Source: a virus. Taken from it: a DNA stretch of 45,495 nt. This document shows, piece after piece, positions 16,235 through 23,334 of the stretch (its first letter is position 1; the number at the start of each line of letters is the position of its first letter). The notes under the pieces were generated by a model, which had not been told where the DNA came from, made no database searches, and saw nothing but the letters and a program-made list of their open reading frames with translations. The stretch covers positions 1 through 45,495 of the IMG/VR virus record IMGVR_UViG_3300033985_000217, one strand, 5' to 3'. Made by a program: the position numbers and the translations under genes.

Positions 16235-17185
16235 TTAATTTAATTCTAATTTTGCAACTGCTTTAGGATTGATTATGCTCATTCCAAGATTAGTCCATAC
16301 TTGGAAAGAAGCTATGTTCTTTTCTACTTCGTGCCAAAATACCAATTCTTCCTCAAGATAATACATCTTACCTAAATAATCCTCTCCAGCAAATCCAAAT
16401 ACTTCATTTGTCGCTACTACATCTTTCTTATTTGTGGTAACAAACGGTCTGTTCATCAAAGTGTTGTATTCATAACCTTTAACAAAAGTTTCTTTAAACA
16501 ATTCATCACCAAGTTCGGAAGCTGGTAAAGTTATTAAATCATTGTACAATTTAACTGGGAATAACATCATTTCAGTTTTCAAAGGTTTGTCAGCAGTATC
16601 TATAAAATTGATCATATCCATCACAGCTTTTTTGAATGAAAATCCAGTAGCAGCAAAAGTAGCTGTAGTTTGAAGCCCAGTTTTAGCAACAGCAGCTCTC
16701 ACCATATCTATAAATTTTTTCTCAATAGCCTTTTCAAAGTTATAAGTCAATCTACTTTTTATAACTTCTGTGAATGGATATTTATAAGTCCATAATTCTT
16801 CCTTTACAAATTCGATCTCAGGAGAAGTAATTTTGTAGAAATATACAGGTGCCTTATCACCTTGTACCCTTTGTGTTTCAGCTTCCGCTAGGAAATCACC
16901 AAATACTACTTCGGTAGATAACTCTGGTTCAATTTCAATATACAACATTAAACTTCTGCCAGCTGGATCTTGATCTAAATCTGCTGGTGAAATAGTTTTA
17001 GGTGTAATTATTTGAGGCAAAAACATTGCTTCTCTAACTTCCGTTTTTATTAAATCATCGATAGTTTTTCCAATTTCTTCAGATTCTGCTGTTTTATTAA
17101 ATAGAGCATCAGATATTAATTGATTAAATGCGTGAGCTCCCCCCACAGCTTTCAAAAGTTCCTCAACTTTCAAATTATTTTTCAT
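16235..17185 (-). CDS. Major capsid protein (HK97 fold)
   Basis: This is a 316-residue protein from the ATG at 17185, eight bases after GGGAGG. A GTG at 17194 is in frame but too close to that site. Context (protease upstream, decoration-like gene adjacent) and content identify it: an N-terminal helical arm (LLKAVGGAHAFNQLISDALF), then an E-loop-like beta region, the long spine helix (FEKAIEKKFIDMVRAAVAKT, about 150-169), the P-domain and A-domain strands, and a C-terminal TNLGMSIINPKAVAKLEL strand. NKTAES near residues 31-36 carries the K-x-A motif seen in other head proteins and could be the maturation cleavage site that frees the N-terminal arm. Confidence 0.85.
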   Translation of the reverse strand: MKNNLKVEELLKAVGGAHAFNQLISDALFNKTAESEEIGKTIDDLIKTEVREAMFLPQIITPKTISPADLDQDPAGRSLMLYIEIEPELSTEVVFGDFLAEAETQRVQGDKAPVYFYKITSPEIEFVKEELWTYKYPFTEVIKSRLTYNFEKAIEKKFIDMVRAAVAKTGLQTTATFAATGFSFKKAVMDMINFIDTADKPLKTEMMLFPVKLYNDLITLPASELGDELFKETFVKGYEYNTLMNRPFVTTNKKDVVATNEVFGFAGEDYLGKMYYLEEELVFWHEVEKNIASFQVWTNLGMSIINPKAVAKLELN

Positions 17186-17211
17186 GAAGTACACCTCCCA
17201 TTATTTTTTGA

Positions 17212-17709
17212 TTATAAAGTTTTGATTTTTAGTGCTATAACGCTTCCGCCCTCTTCAACAACATCTTCAACAAGGGCAATAGGTTTTACACTTGGATTTG
17301 GAGTTGCTGCTCCCTCATTAGGATCTTTGTTGGTTAATACAGTAGTATTGCCAACTTTCTTTGCATACAATGATTGTCCAGCAGCATATGCTACACCAGA
17401 ATTTTCAAAAAAATCAACTATAACTCTTGTTTGGCCAAAAAATGCTGTTAATCCATTAGATTCTAAAACATCGTTAGCTACACCTGACCCATATACTTGC
17501 ATATCCCTATTTATATCGGAAATAACCCAATAAACCACAGGATATCCATCGAATGGGATTTGCTTATATTCATCACCCAATATAGCTACAGGAGTACCAA
17601 TAGCGAACATTTCTCTTTTAACAGCTTCATCAGTTATAGCTGAATCCATTTGTTTTGTCAGTCTTTGAACATCTTTCAGACTGTGCAAAAGTTCAAATCT
17701 TCTTGCCAT
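17212..17709 (-). CDS. Putative capsid decoration/stabilisation protein
   Basis: This 165-residue protein is encoded 26 bases before the major capsid gene. The N-terminal 40 residues form a helix (LHSLKDVQRLTKQMDSAITD). The rest is beta-rich: FAIGTPVAILGDEYKQIPFD, ENSGVAYAAGQSLYAKKVGN, and a final strand GGSVIALKIKTL. The 'Y..GQ.L.........LTN..P...P.A.V' pattern resembles gpD-type head decoration proteins, which trimerise over capsid hexamers and resist internal pressure. AAGGTGAGGTG precedes the ATG at 17709. The assignment is an inference from position and beta pattern. Confidence 0.6.
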   Translation of the reverse strand: MARRFELLHSLKDVQRLTKQMDSAITDEAVKREMFAIGTPVAILGDEYKQIPFDGYPVVYWVISDINRDMQVYGSGVANDVLESNGLTAFFGQTRVIVDFFENSGVAYAAGQSLYAKKVGNTTVLTNKDPNEGAATPNPSVKPIALVEDVVEEGGSVIALKIKTL

Positions 17710-17735
17710 TAAATTTCACCTCACCTTATTTTCTA

Positions 17736-18533
17736 TTAATTTATTGTTCTATATTCCAATAATTTATTCACCAATTCCACATATATATCTTCGGAAGTTC
17801 TTTGCCCATTTTCAGAAGTAGCTACTTTTCTATACGGTTCCGCTACATTCAATTCTTCATTCAAAATTTTAGAATTCCAATACTCTGATTCTTTTTCCAA
17901 TTCTTCATCATTTTTTGCCTTCAAATCTTCTACTTCTTTGATAATATCTTTAACCTCATAACCTTCAAAATTCGCTTTTTTCTCTAAAATATCCGTTATT
18001 ATTCTTTCACGTTCTTCTTCTGAATACATAGCCTTCTTTTGGATATTTTTTTCTTGTTTCTTACTTGAAATTTCAGATTTATTACTATTGTCTTGCTTTA
18101 TGGATTCTACAGGTTGAGCAAAACTTTGTTCTATATCTCCAAGTAAAGATTGTAAATATGCATCAAATTCATCTACTGGTTGTGTAGTTGAAGCTGCAGC
18201 TACTTTAAATTCTCCTTGTGGCGCATAATTTTGATTTAACGGTACATTCTGTCCTGATAAAACAATATCTTGATAACGATTTTCTCTTGCTTGTTGATCC
18301 ATAAGTTCCAACTGCATCTTAGCTAATTCTTCTTGATTTTTTTGAAGTTCCTTTTGCCTCTTTAAATTGTTTAATGCCGTATATGCTAGTATTCCAGTAG
18401 AAACTGCTCCAGCTGCTCCTGAAGCTACCTGTGCAGCTCTAACTGCAGCATTTGTTACCTCTTTTACTTTAGTTTTTGCAGCTGTTTTTATTAAGTTATC
18501 TTTTATTAATATATATCCTACAGTCCCGTTCAT
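17736..18533 (-). CDS. Head-assembly protein with a short hydrophobic segment
   Basis: This is a 265-residue protein between the scaffold-like gene and the decoration gene. An Ala/Gly hydrophobic segment (AAQVASGAAGAVSTGILAYT, about 33-52) precedes a long Q/E coiled coil (KRQKELQKNQEELAKMQLEL). A Gln/Ser linker and an acidic helical C-terminus follow. K-x-A motifs occur throughout (LIKTAAK, FKVAAAS, QKKAMYS, EKKANFE, RKVATSE). It may be an internal core protein processed by the prohead protease. The ATG at 18533 is some 50 bases from its ribosome site GGAAAGGAGGG; an IS605-type hairpin and a 15-codon leader frame lie between them, so the N-terminus MNGTVGY is uncertain. Confidence 0.55.
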   Translation of the reverse strand: MNGTVGYILIKDNLIKTAAKTKVKEVTNAAVRAAQVASGAAGAVSTGILAYTALNNLKRQKELQKNQEELAKMQLELMDQQARENRYQDIVLSGQNVPLNQNYAPQGEFKVAAASTTQPVDEFDAYLQSLLGDIEQSFAQPVESIKQDNSNKSEISSKKQEKNIQKKAMYSEEERERIITDILEKKANFEGYEVKDIIKEVEDLKAKNDEELEKESEYWNSKILNEELNVAEPYRKVATSENGQRTSEDIYVELVNKLLEYRTIN

Positions 18534-18581
18534 TCATTCGGCGCAGGAAACCCCATCCTTTAAAGGGTGGAGAGGATGCAC
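18534..18581 (-). CDS. Possible 15-codon leader peptide
   Basis: A GTG at 18581-18579, four bases after AAAGGAGG, opens a frame encoding V-H-P-L-H-P-L-K-D-G-V-S-C-A-E. The frame ends at TGA (18536-18534), immediately followed by the ATG of the next gene (TGA-ATG). Translating this leader would melt the hairpin and deliver ribosomes to the start codon. It may equally be accidental sequence of the inserted hairpin. Confidence 0.3.
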   Translation of the reverse strand: MHPLHPLKDGVSCAE

Positions 18582-18597
18582 CTTCCCTCCTTTCCTG
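18541..18597 (+). mobile_element. IS605-type right-end hairpin remnant
   Basis: On the plus strand, GCGCAGGAAACCCC leads into the stem CCATCC/GGGTGG (18553-18558 and 18565-18570; U-G wobble in RNA) and ends GAGGATGCACC. This resembles right ends of IS200/IS605-family elements (GAAACCCC, hairpin, GAGGATGTCAC). As plus-strand RNA the stem is fully paired; as minus-strand RNA it has an A-C mismatch, which favours the plus orientation. An outer pair CAGGAAA (18544-18550) with TTTCCTG (18591-18597) encloses it. It lies between the ribosome site and start of a leftward gene. No tnpB sequence remains upstream. Confidence 0.5.
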
Positions 18598-18621
18598 TTA
18601 AAATTGCAAAAATGACGCAAA

Positions 18622-19185
18622 TTACATCCCAGGAGCTGATGGAACATCACTCATCATTCTAGCTGGAACACTAGCTTGTTCAATTGTAGGTGTTGCTGTA
18701 TTTGCATTCATTTGAGCACTGTTTAAAACAGCTTTACCTTCTTCAAATTTTGTTGCTAATTCTGGATCGTTTTGAACAATAGGTTCTAATCCATTTTGAA
18801 TAACGTATGCAGCAAATTCGCCGGGCAATAATTCATCTGATAATGTTTTTAATTCTTGGACTAGTTGAGCTCCTGTATCAATTTCTATTGTAGGCACTTG
18901 TGTAGGAGTTCCCGCATTAGGATCTACATTTTCTGTTGATATAGGTTGAGCATTGCTTGGCGTTGCTGATGGAATAGCCGCATCTGCTACTACTTGATCG
19001 GTTAATTCTTGAGCGGCCTTAACCATGCCTATTCTTTGCCCCATACCAAAAATTAAACCTTGTCTGAACATCTCTGCATCTTCAGCCGTTTTAACCAATC
19101 CGTTAGTTAATACTGAAGCTTCCTTAATAAACTCATTAGTCTCTGCTATTTTTTCAAGTTCTTCTACGTTCCATTTTCTTTCCAT
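18622..19185 (-). CDS. Putative scaffold/core protein
   Basis: This is a 187-residue protein directly after the prohead protease, with its ATG overlapping the protease stop (TAATG). The N-terminal 65 residues are helical with K-x-A motifs (LEKIAETNEFIKEASVLTNG, LVKTAEDAEMFRQ, MVKAAQEL). The middle is a low-complexity Pro/Thr/Ala/Asn region (PSATPSNAQPISTENVDPNA) and the C-terminal 60 residues are helical and Met/Ala-rich. This order (protease, coupled helical low-complexity protein, capsid) is typical of scaffolding or core proteins that are degraded after assembly. No sequence family is recognised. Confidence 0.6.
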   Translation of the reverse strand: MERKWNVEELEKIAETNEFIKEASVLTNGLVKTAEDAEMFRQGLIFGMGQRIGMVKAAQELTDQVVADAAIPSATPSNAQPISTENVDPNAGTPTQVPTIEIDTGAQLVQELKTLSDELLPGEFAAYVIQNGLEPIVQNDPELATKFEEGKAVLNSAQMNANTATPTIEQASVPARMMSDVPSAPGM

Positions 19186-20612
19186 TACATTTTGCCTCCT
19201 TTATTTTTTAAATATTTAACAACATAATCTCCATAAATATTAATATTTTGATCAGACGCTGCCTTGTATATCATTTTATAATGTTGCTCATTTGGTGCCG
19301 CCGCATAATACGGCTGATTTTCTACACTCGATAAAAATCTTTGTAATGCTTCTCTATTTGCTTGATCTGGTTCTTTGATTAAGTATCCAGCAAGCAACTG
19401 TTCCAAATCTTCTAAGTTTGTACTTCCTTGAACAAACATTTCTTGAAAAATTTCTCTTGTAACCTCACTTAACATATTTAATATTTGATCCGTATTTGTA
19501 TACACCATCTTTGCAGCTACTTTAAGATATCCTTGATATCCTGGATCATCAAAATCAAATTGATTTGGATTATAATAATTACCTTCTTTATGCATTGGTA
19601 TAAAAGGCGGGATAAAACTTCTCCTCTTAATCAATGATAACATACCGTCTACTACATCAGGGTTAAACTGTCCGTTATCAATAAAATATTCGTAAGCTTT
19701 AGGATTATCTGTTATCATATACATTCCAGGACCTAACAGCTGTCGTACTTCTATAGGTTTCAATGGAACTTTTAACATTATCAATGTTTTAATTACATCT
19801 TGAGCTGGATATTTTTCTAATATTTTATATTCTTCATCTCTTATTGGTTCATCTTCTAAAAATTTGATATCTAAAAGTTCTTGAATCTTTTCTTCAGGTA
19901 TTTCACCAATTGTTTTTCCTGGTATTTCTTTATCTATACTAGCTTGTTTCATATCAGAGGCAACCTTTGCAAAAACCTTAGCAGTCACATCGGCTCCTCG
20001 AGTTACCCAAGAGATATCAAAAAAATTGGGTTGTATATTTATTGCATATACCTTTCTACCGTCTGGTAAAATCTCGTTCATATGGTATTTTAAATGATTA
20101 CAATATTCACTTCTTTTTGTAGCCATATTGCCACAAATAGAACAGACATCAAAAGGTACAGTACAACCCATAGATACATCTATTGTATTTCCTTCCTCTA
20201 GAAGTTTCATCATTTCTTGCCCTCTGTCATTCATCTCCACAGCTACAATTAATTCTACTCTATCCATTTCTTCGTTCCAGAATGCTTTTTTAATCCTTCC
20301 AAAAGCATCTTTAGGGTCTTTATTTTTATGATGCTCAAAAAGATAACCATTCTCAAATGTTTGATAATGCTTTATCAATTCTTCCCTTGGAAAATAATCC
20401 CCGTTTTTATTCGCACCCCATGTTTCACCAGCAGAAACAGCAATTACAGCGATGTATCTATATTTATCGTCAAGTTGTATGGAATTTTTATACTCCAACA
20501 ATCTAGGCGTCAATATATTCAACGCTGCTTTCTTTTCCAAAGGTTTATCTTCTTCTAATATAAAAACATTATCATCCAAAGTGAATTGAAATCCTTCTAT
20601 TCTTTTATACAT
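19185..20612 (-). CDS. Prohead maturation protease
   Basis: This 475-residue serine protease of the phage prohead/herpes assemblin type should cleave scaffold and capsid precursors. The N-terminal 215 residues are the protease domain: NGDYFPREEL, FENGYLFEHHKNKDPKDAFG with candidate catalytic His (94 or 95), VELIVAVEMN, and DVSMGCTVPF with Ser147 as likely nucleophile. A metal-binding insert follows, CSICGNMATKRSEYCNH (C157, C160, C171, H173), then FDISWVTRGADVTAKVFAKV. The remaining 250 residues may be an attached core domain and include K-x-A motifs (LKVAAKM, IYKAASD). The family resemblance is to large-phage proteases. Confidence 0.85.
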   Translation of the reverse strand: MYKRIEGFQFTLDDNVFILEEDKPLEKKAALNILTPRLLEYKNSIQLDDKYRYIAVIAVSAGETWGANKNGDYFPREELIKHYQTFENGYLFEHHKNKDPKDAFGRIKKAFWNEEMDRVELIVAVEMNDRGQEMMKLLEEGNTIDVSMGCTVPFDVCSICGNMATKRSEYCNHLKYHMNEILPDGRKVYAINIQPNFFDISWVTRGADVTAKVFAKVASDMKQASIDKEIPGKTIGEIPEEKIQELLDIKFLEDEPIRDEEYKILEKYPAQDVIKTLIMLKVPLKPIEVRQLLGPGMYMITDNPKAYEYFIDNGQFNPDVVDGMLSLIKRRSFIPPFIPMHKEGNYYNPNQFDFDDPGYQGYLKVAAKMVYTNTDQILNMLSEVTREIFQEMFVQGSTNLEDLEQLLAGYLIKEPDQANREALQRFLSSVENQPYYAAAPNEQHYKMIYKAASDQNINIYGDYVVKYLKNKGGKM

Positions 20613-20616
20613 CTCG

Positions 20617-21012
20617 TCACAAACCTTTAGCCATTAAGTTAGAATACTGCATCAACATTAGCGGATCAATTCCACCATAATTAAATGCTTTTTTAATTAT
20701 CTCTTCTACCGCATATGGAGACATGTACAAATTTGGTACAAGTTGTGCAACTGTCAACAAATATTTTCTTAATTCTTTTTTATCCCATTGAGGATATTTT
20801 TGACTCAACAATCTCTCCATCTTTAATATATCGTCAGTTGTAACTTTGATTCTAGGAGAAGCTCGACCTTTAAGATTAAGTGTACCAGTTAATCCAGTTG
20901 CAAATCTATCGGCTCCTTCATATATTTGTTCTACAAAAGAAACATATGGGAACCCGCTAGAATCAACTTGCTCAGGAGGTGAAGGCGTATTTTGATTTGT
21001 ATTTTCAGGCAT
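20617..21012 (-). CDS. Hypothetical head-assembly protein
   Basis: This is a 131-residue protein immediately upstream of the protease gene (four-base gap). The first 20 residues are a polar Pro/Asn/Ser tail. The rest is helical: YVSFVEQIYEGADRFATGL, DDILKMERLLSQKYPQWDKK, and AVEEIIKKAFNYGG near the C-terminus. No catalytic motif is visible. Its ATG at 21012 is 43 bases from a strong ribosome site, with a nine-base-pair hairpin between. The tight junction with the protease suggests coordinated expression in capsid assembly. Confidence 0.6.
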   Translation of the reverse strand: MPENTNQNTPSPPEQVDSSGFPYVSFVEQIYEGADRFATGLTGTLNLKGRASPRIKVTTDDILKMERLLSQKYPQWDKKELRKYLLTVAQLVPNLYMSPYAVEEIIKKAFNYGGIDPLMLMQYSNLMAKGL

Positions 21013-21064
21013 TTTTTTTAATAGATCTCAAAGGATTCAAGACCTATTGTTCTACCCTCCTTAA
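21010..21064 (-). promoter_or_regulatory. Hairpin-bridged ribosome binding site
   Basis: Read on the mRNA strand: TAAGGAGGG (about 21063-21055), TAGAAC, a nine-base-pair stem AATAGGTCT/AGATCTATT (21048-21040 and 21028-21020, one G-U wobble) with an 11-base loop, seven A, then ATG (21012-21010). The linear gap is about 43 bases; without the stem it is about 13. Confidence 0.65.
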
Positions 21065-21069
21065 TTGTA

Positions 21070-21570
21070 CTAGTATTTTATGTTCTTTCCAACAACGAGC
21101 ATATCGTAGGCAGCTTCTTTAATTAACTCTTCTGGTGTTCCAAAAAGTTCAATATGAGCATGCAACCTACCTCTTTCACCTGTATATCCTTCTCTTTCCA
21201 TATGTTCAGCAGCTGTTTTCTCCATTATGTCTATTGCATTTGCTACTTCTTGTAATTCATAATCTTTCAAATTTTTTGCCAAATATTCAGCAACTTTAGT
21301 CAAATAACCAGTTTCCTCGTACATCTTTTTTGCATATTCAGCATCTTTTTCCATCATATCTTGTAAATCTTCTGTGGTGTTTCTATAAGTTTTCAACATA
21401 TCCAAAGCTGTTAAAACATTTACATATGCTATCTTGAGTAGATCTCTATCTGTGTATTTGTTCTTTTGTATCTCCTCATTTAAAGCTGCCGTCTTTTCTA
21501 AATGCTTATCCTCCACACCAAAATATCTTGGCATCTCTTCTGCTACCTTCAATAATCCATCTCTTACCAT
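21070..21570 (-). CDS. Helical head-associated protein rich in K-x-A motifs
   Basis: This is a 166-residue, almost wholly helical protein. K-x-A motifs recur about every 15-30 residues: LLKVAEEMP, LEKTAALNEE, LLKIAYVN, LTKVAEYLAK, MEKTAAEHM, LIKEAAYDM. Between them are acidic amphipathic helices. No enzyme motif is seen. AAGGAGG lies before the ATG at 21570, with a 15-base gap to the upstream gene. The regular motif spacing would fit an internal head protein cut into peptides by the prohead protease, or a repetitive packing motif; the sequence alone does not decide. Confidence 0.55.
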   Translation of the reverse strand: MVRDGLLKVAEEMPRYFGVEDKHLEKTAALNEEIQKNKYTDRDLLKIAYVNVLTALDMLKTYRNTTEDLQDMMEKDAEYAKKMYEETGYLTKVAEYLAKNLKDYELQEVANAIDIMEKTAAEHMEREGYTGERGRLHAHIELFGTPEELIKEAAYDMLVVGKNIKY

Positions 21571-21585
21571 TTTCTTATAACCTCC

Positions 21586-23256
21586 TTATAATTCTTCTTT
21601 TTCGTAATAGTCTGGAATAAATGTTTCCGTTGATGCTCCTAATATACCTCCGATGATACTTGAAGTCGTTTTACCTTTACCAACTTTTTTCTTAACATCT
21701 TGATAAATATCTTCTTCTGTTATTTTACCACTGTTTAATTTGTTTATAGTTCTATTACTTAACCCTGTAGTTCGTAACTCTTTTTGATATTTATTCAGTT
21801 TCGCTTGTGCCCCACCTGCAGCAATCAAGCCACCTCCTAACGCTCCTAAAGTTACATTCCTTGCTCTTGCACCTAGATACTGTTTTCTAACTTCTTTCAA
21901 TCGCTGTTCTTGTTGCTCTTTAGTTATTTTCCCTTCTTCGTACATCTCGTTTATATTTCTAACTCTGTCTTTGTATGCCCTGTTTTCTTTACCGCCAGTA
22001 ACAGCTGTCGAAGTCAAAGCACCAGCGGTTGCACCTTGTATTCCTACTTGCAACGGTATCTTCTTTGATTTAGCCATAAATTGATCTATAGAAAATTCTA
22101 CAATTTTTTCGCCTGCTGTTGCAGCTATCTTTTCAAAGTATTTTTCATCCATTAATCCTTTGTCAACTGCGGTTTTTAACAACAATAATTTATTTTTAAT
22201 TTCATCTGTAATAGATGCTACCTTCTCATAATTTTTCACAACACTATGTACATTATATAATATGTCTTTTTGATCTTCGGTTATACTTGGCGTCTCCAAC
22301 AACATCGCTATTTTTTCTTGTTGTTTTCTGACTTTTAATTTTAATTCTGCATTTCTTATATCATTTTCTAACTTATCAGCATAATAATTAACATTTGCTA
22401 TTTTAGTTAATGTTTCATATAAATTCTCTGACCCTATATTTTCTACTTCTTCTTCTAATGCTTTTTCATAAGCCAATTTTTTAAATCCTTCTGAAACGTT
22501 TATTCCTTCAATTATATATTTTAAATTTTCTTCGGATACTTCTTTTAAACTGGCCTCTTTTCTTATAAATGTTTTTTTAACTTTATCAATAAGTCTTCTA
22601 ACTAAACTCTTCGCTTTCTTTTTATCTTCATATTTAATATTTTCTTTTTCTATTTCATTCAATAAAATTTTTTCCAATTGTTCAGGAGGTATTTTCCCCA
22701 TTATTTTCTTCATATTATTTTCTATTTCCATCAGTTTCATTCTCTGTTGCATATTGGTTACCCTTATTTCGTCTTCAGCTATCTTTAAAAATTCTACAGC
22801 AGAATCTACAGACTTTTTAGAAATAGAATCATAAAAATAGTCTTTTGGTTCTTCTTTAGTAATATTCAAAGAAGCTAATTTTGTCTGTACGGGTTCTATC
22901 CATTCTTGGGATTTAGACCAATCTATATCATCCAACAACCAATCCTCTGGATGTATACTGTTAGAAGAAACTTCGCTTTTAACTTCCTCTATTTCTATAT
23001 TTTCTTGCATTTTTTTCAACCAATTTAATACATTTTCTAATCTTATTATTGGAAATTCAACCTTGTTTTGTTCAAACAATTTTAGTTGAATAAGTTGATT
23101 AGTTCTTTCTATCAAACGTTTAATTTCATTGTAATTCAAACCTCTTTCAATAGATATCTCAGCTACTATTAAATCCGGTGATTTGCTAGTATCAGCTAAA
23201 TATATTTTTGCAACATTTGTAGCCAAAATATCGTTACTCAACTTTGTCATATTCAA
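21586..23256 (-). CDS. Large helical virion protein with Gly-rich C-terminal segments
   Basis: This is a 556-residue protein. Residues 1-370 are helical and charged, with many K-x-A motifs (LKIAEDEI, IRKEASLKE, FKKLAYEKA, LTKIANVN, QEKIAMLLE, YEKVASITD, FEKIAATAG). From about 385 two Gly/Ala hydrophobic stretches (GIQGATAGALTSTAVTGG and LGALGGGLIAAGGAQAKL) flank a basic helix, resembling the membrane-active segments of internal or ejection proteins. A third (SIIGGILGAST) lies near the end. I infer an internal head protein or ejected pilot protein. The TTG at 23256 is preferred over an ATG two codons later because GAGGAGG is nine bases before it. Confidence 0.55.
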   Translation of the reverse strand: MNMTKLSNDILATNVAKIYLADTSKSPDLIVAEISIERGLNYNEIKRLIERTNQLIQLKLFEQNKVEFPIIRLENVLNWLKKMQENIEIEEVKSEVSSNSIHPEDWLLDDIDWSKSQEWIEPVQTKLASLNITKEEPKDYFYDSISKKSVDSAVEFLKIAEDEIRVTNMQQRMKLMEIENNMKKIMGKIPPEQLEKILLNEIEKENIKYEDKKKAKSLVRRLIDKVKKTFIRKEASLKEVSEENLKYIIEGINVSEGFKKLAYEKALEEEVENIGSENLYETLTKIANVNYYADKLENDIRNAELKLKVRKQQEKIAMLLETPSITEDQKDILYNVHSVVKNYEKVASITDEIKNKLLLLKTAVDKGLMDEKYFEKIAATAGEKIVEFSIDQFMAKSKKIPLQVGIQGATAGALTSTAVTGGKENRAYKDRVRNINEMYEEGKITKEQQEQRLKEVRKQYLGARARNVTLGALGGGLIAAGGAQAKLNKYQKELRTTGLSNRTINKLNSGKITEEDIYQDVKKKVGKGKTTSSIIGGILGASTETFIPDYYEKEEL

Positions 23257-23278
23257 TTTTCCCAGCCTCCTCTTTTCA

Positions 23279-23287
23279 ATTATATCA
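23279..23287 (-). promoter_or_regulatory. Extended -10 promoter for the head-assembly genes
   Basis: Leftward, TGA-TATAAT followed by TG (23287-23277) lies in the 78-base gap between terminase and the 556-residue gene. It matches the extended -10 at 357-365, 38086-38094 and 44177-44169. No -35 match stands at 17 bases. It would start a sub-transcript of head genes. Confidence 0.5.
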
Positions 23288-23334
23288 TTGTCAAAATTTT
23301 CATTGGTTCAATATGAATCCCACTAGTTAACTAT

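Noticed and set aside
18367-18615. 82-codon plus-strand frame crossing the IS605-type hairpin
   Set aside because: It lies antisense to a real head gene for most of its length, and no ribosome site precedes it. Its C-terminal RRRKPHPL-like potential in other frames reflects the hairpin, not a gene.
23289-23294. TTGACA on the minus strand near a TATAAT
   Set aside because: The two boxes are only four bases apart, so they cannot be a -35/-10 pair. Only the extended -10 was kept.
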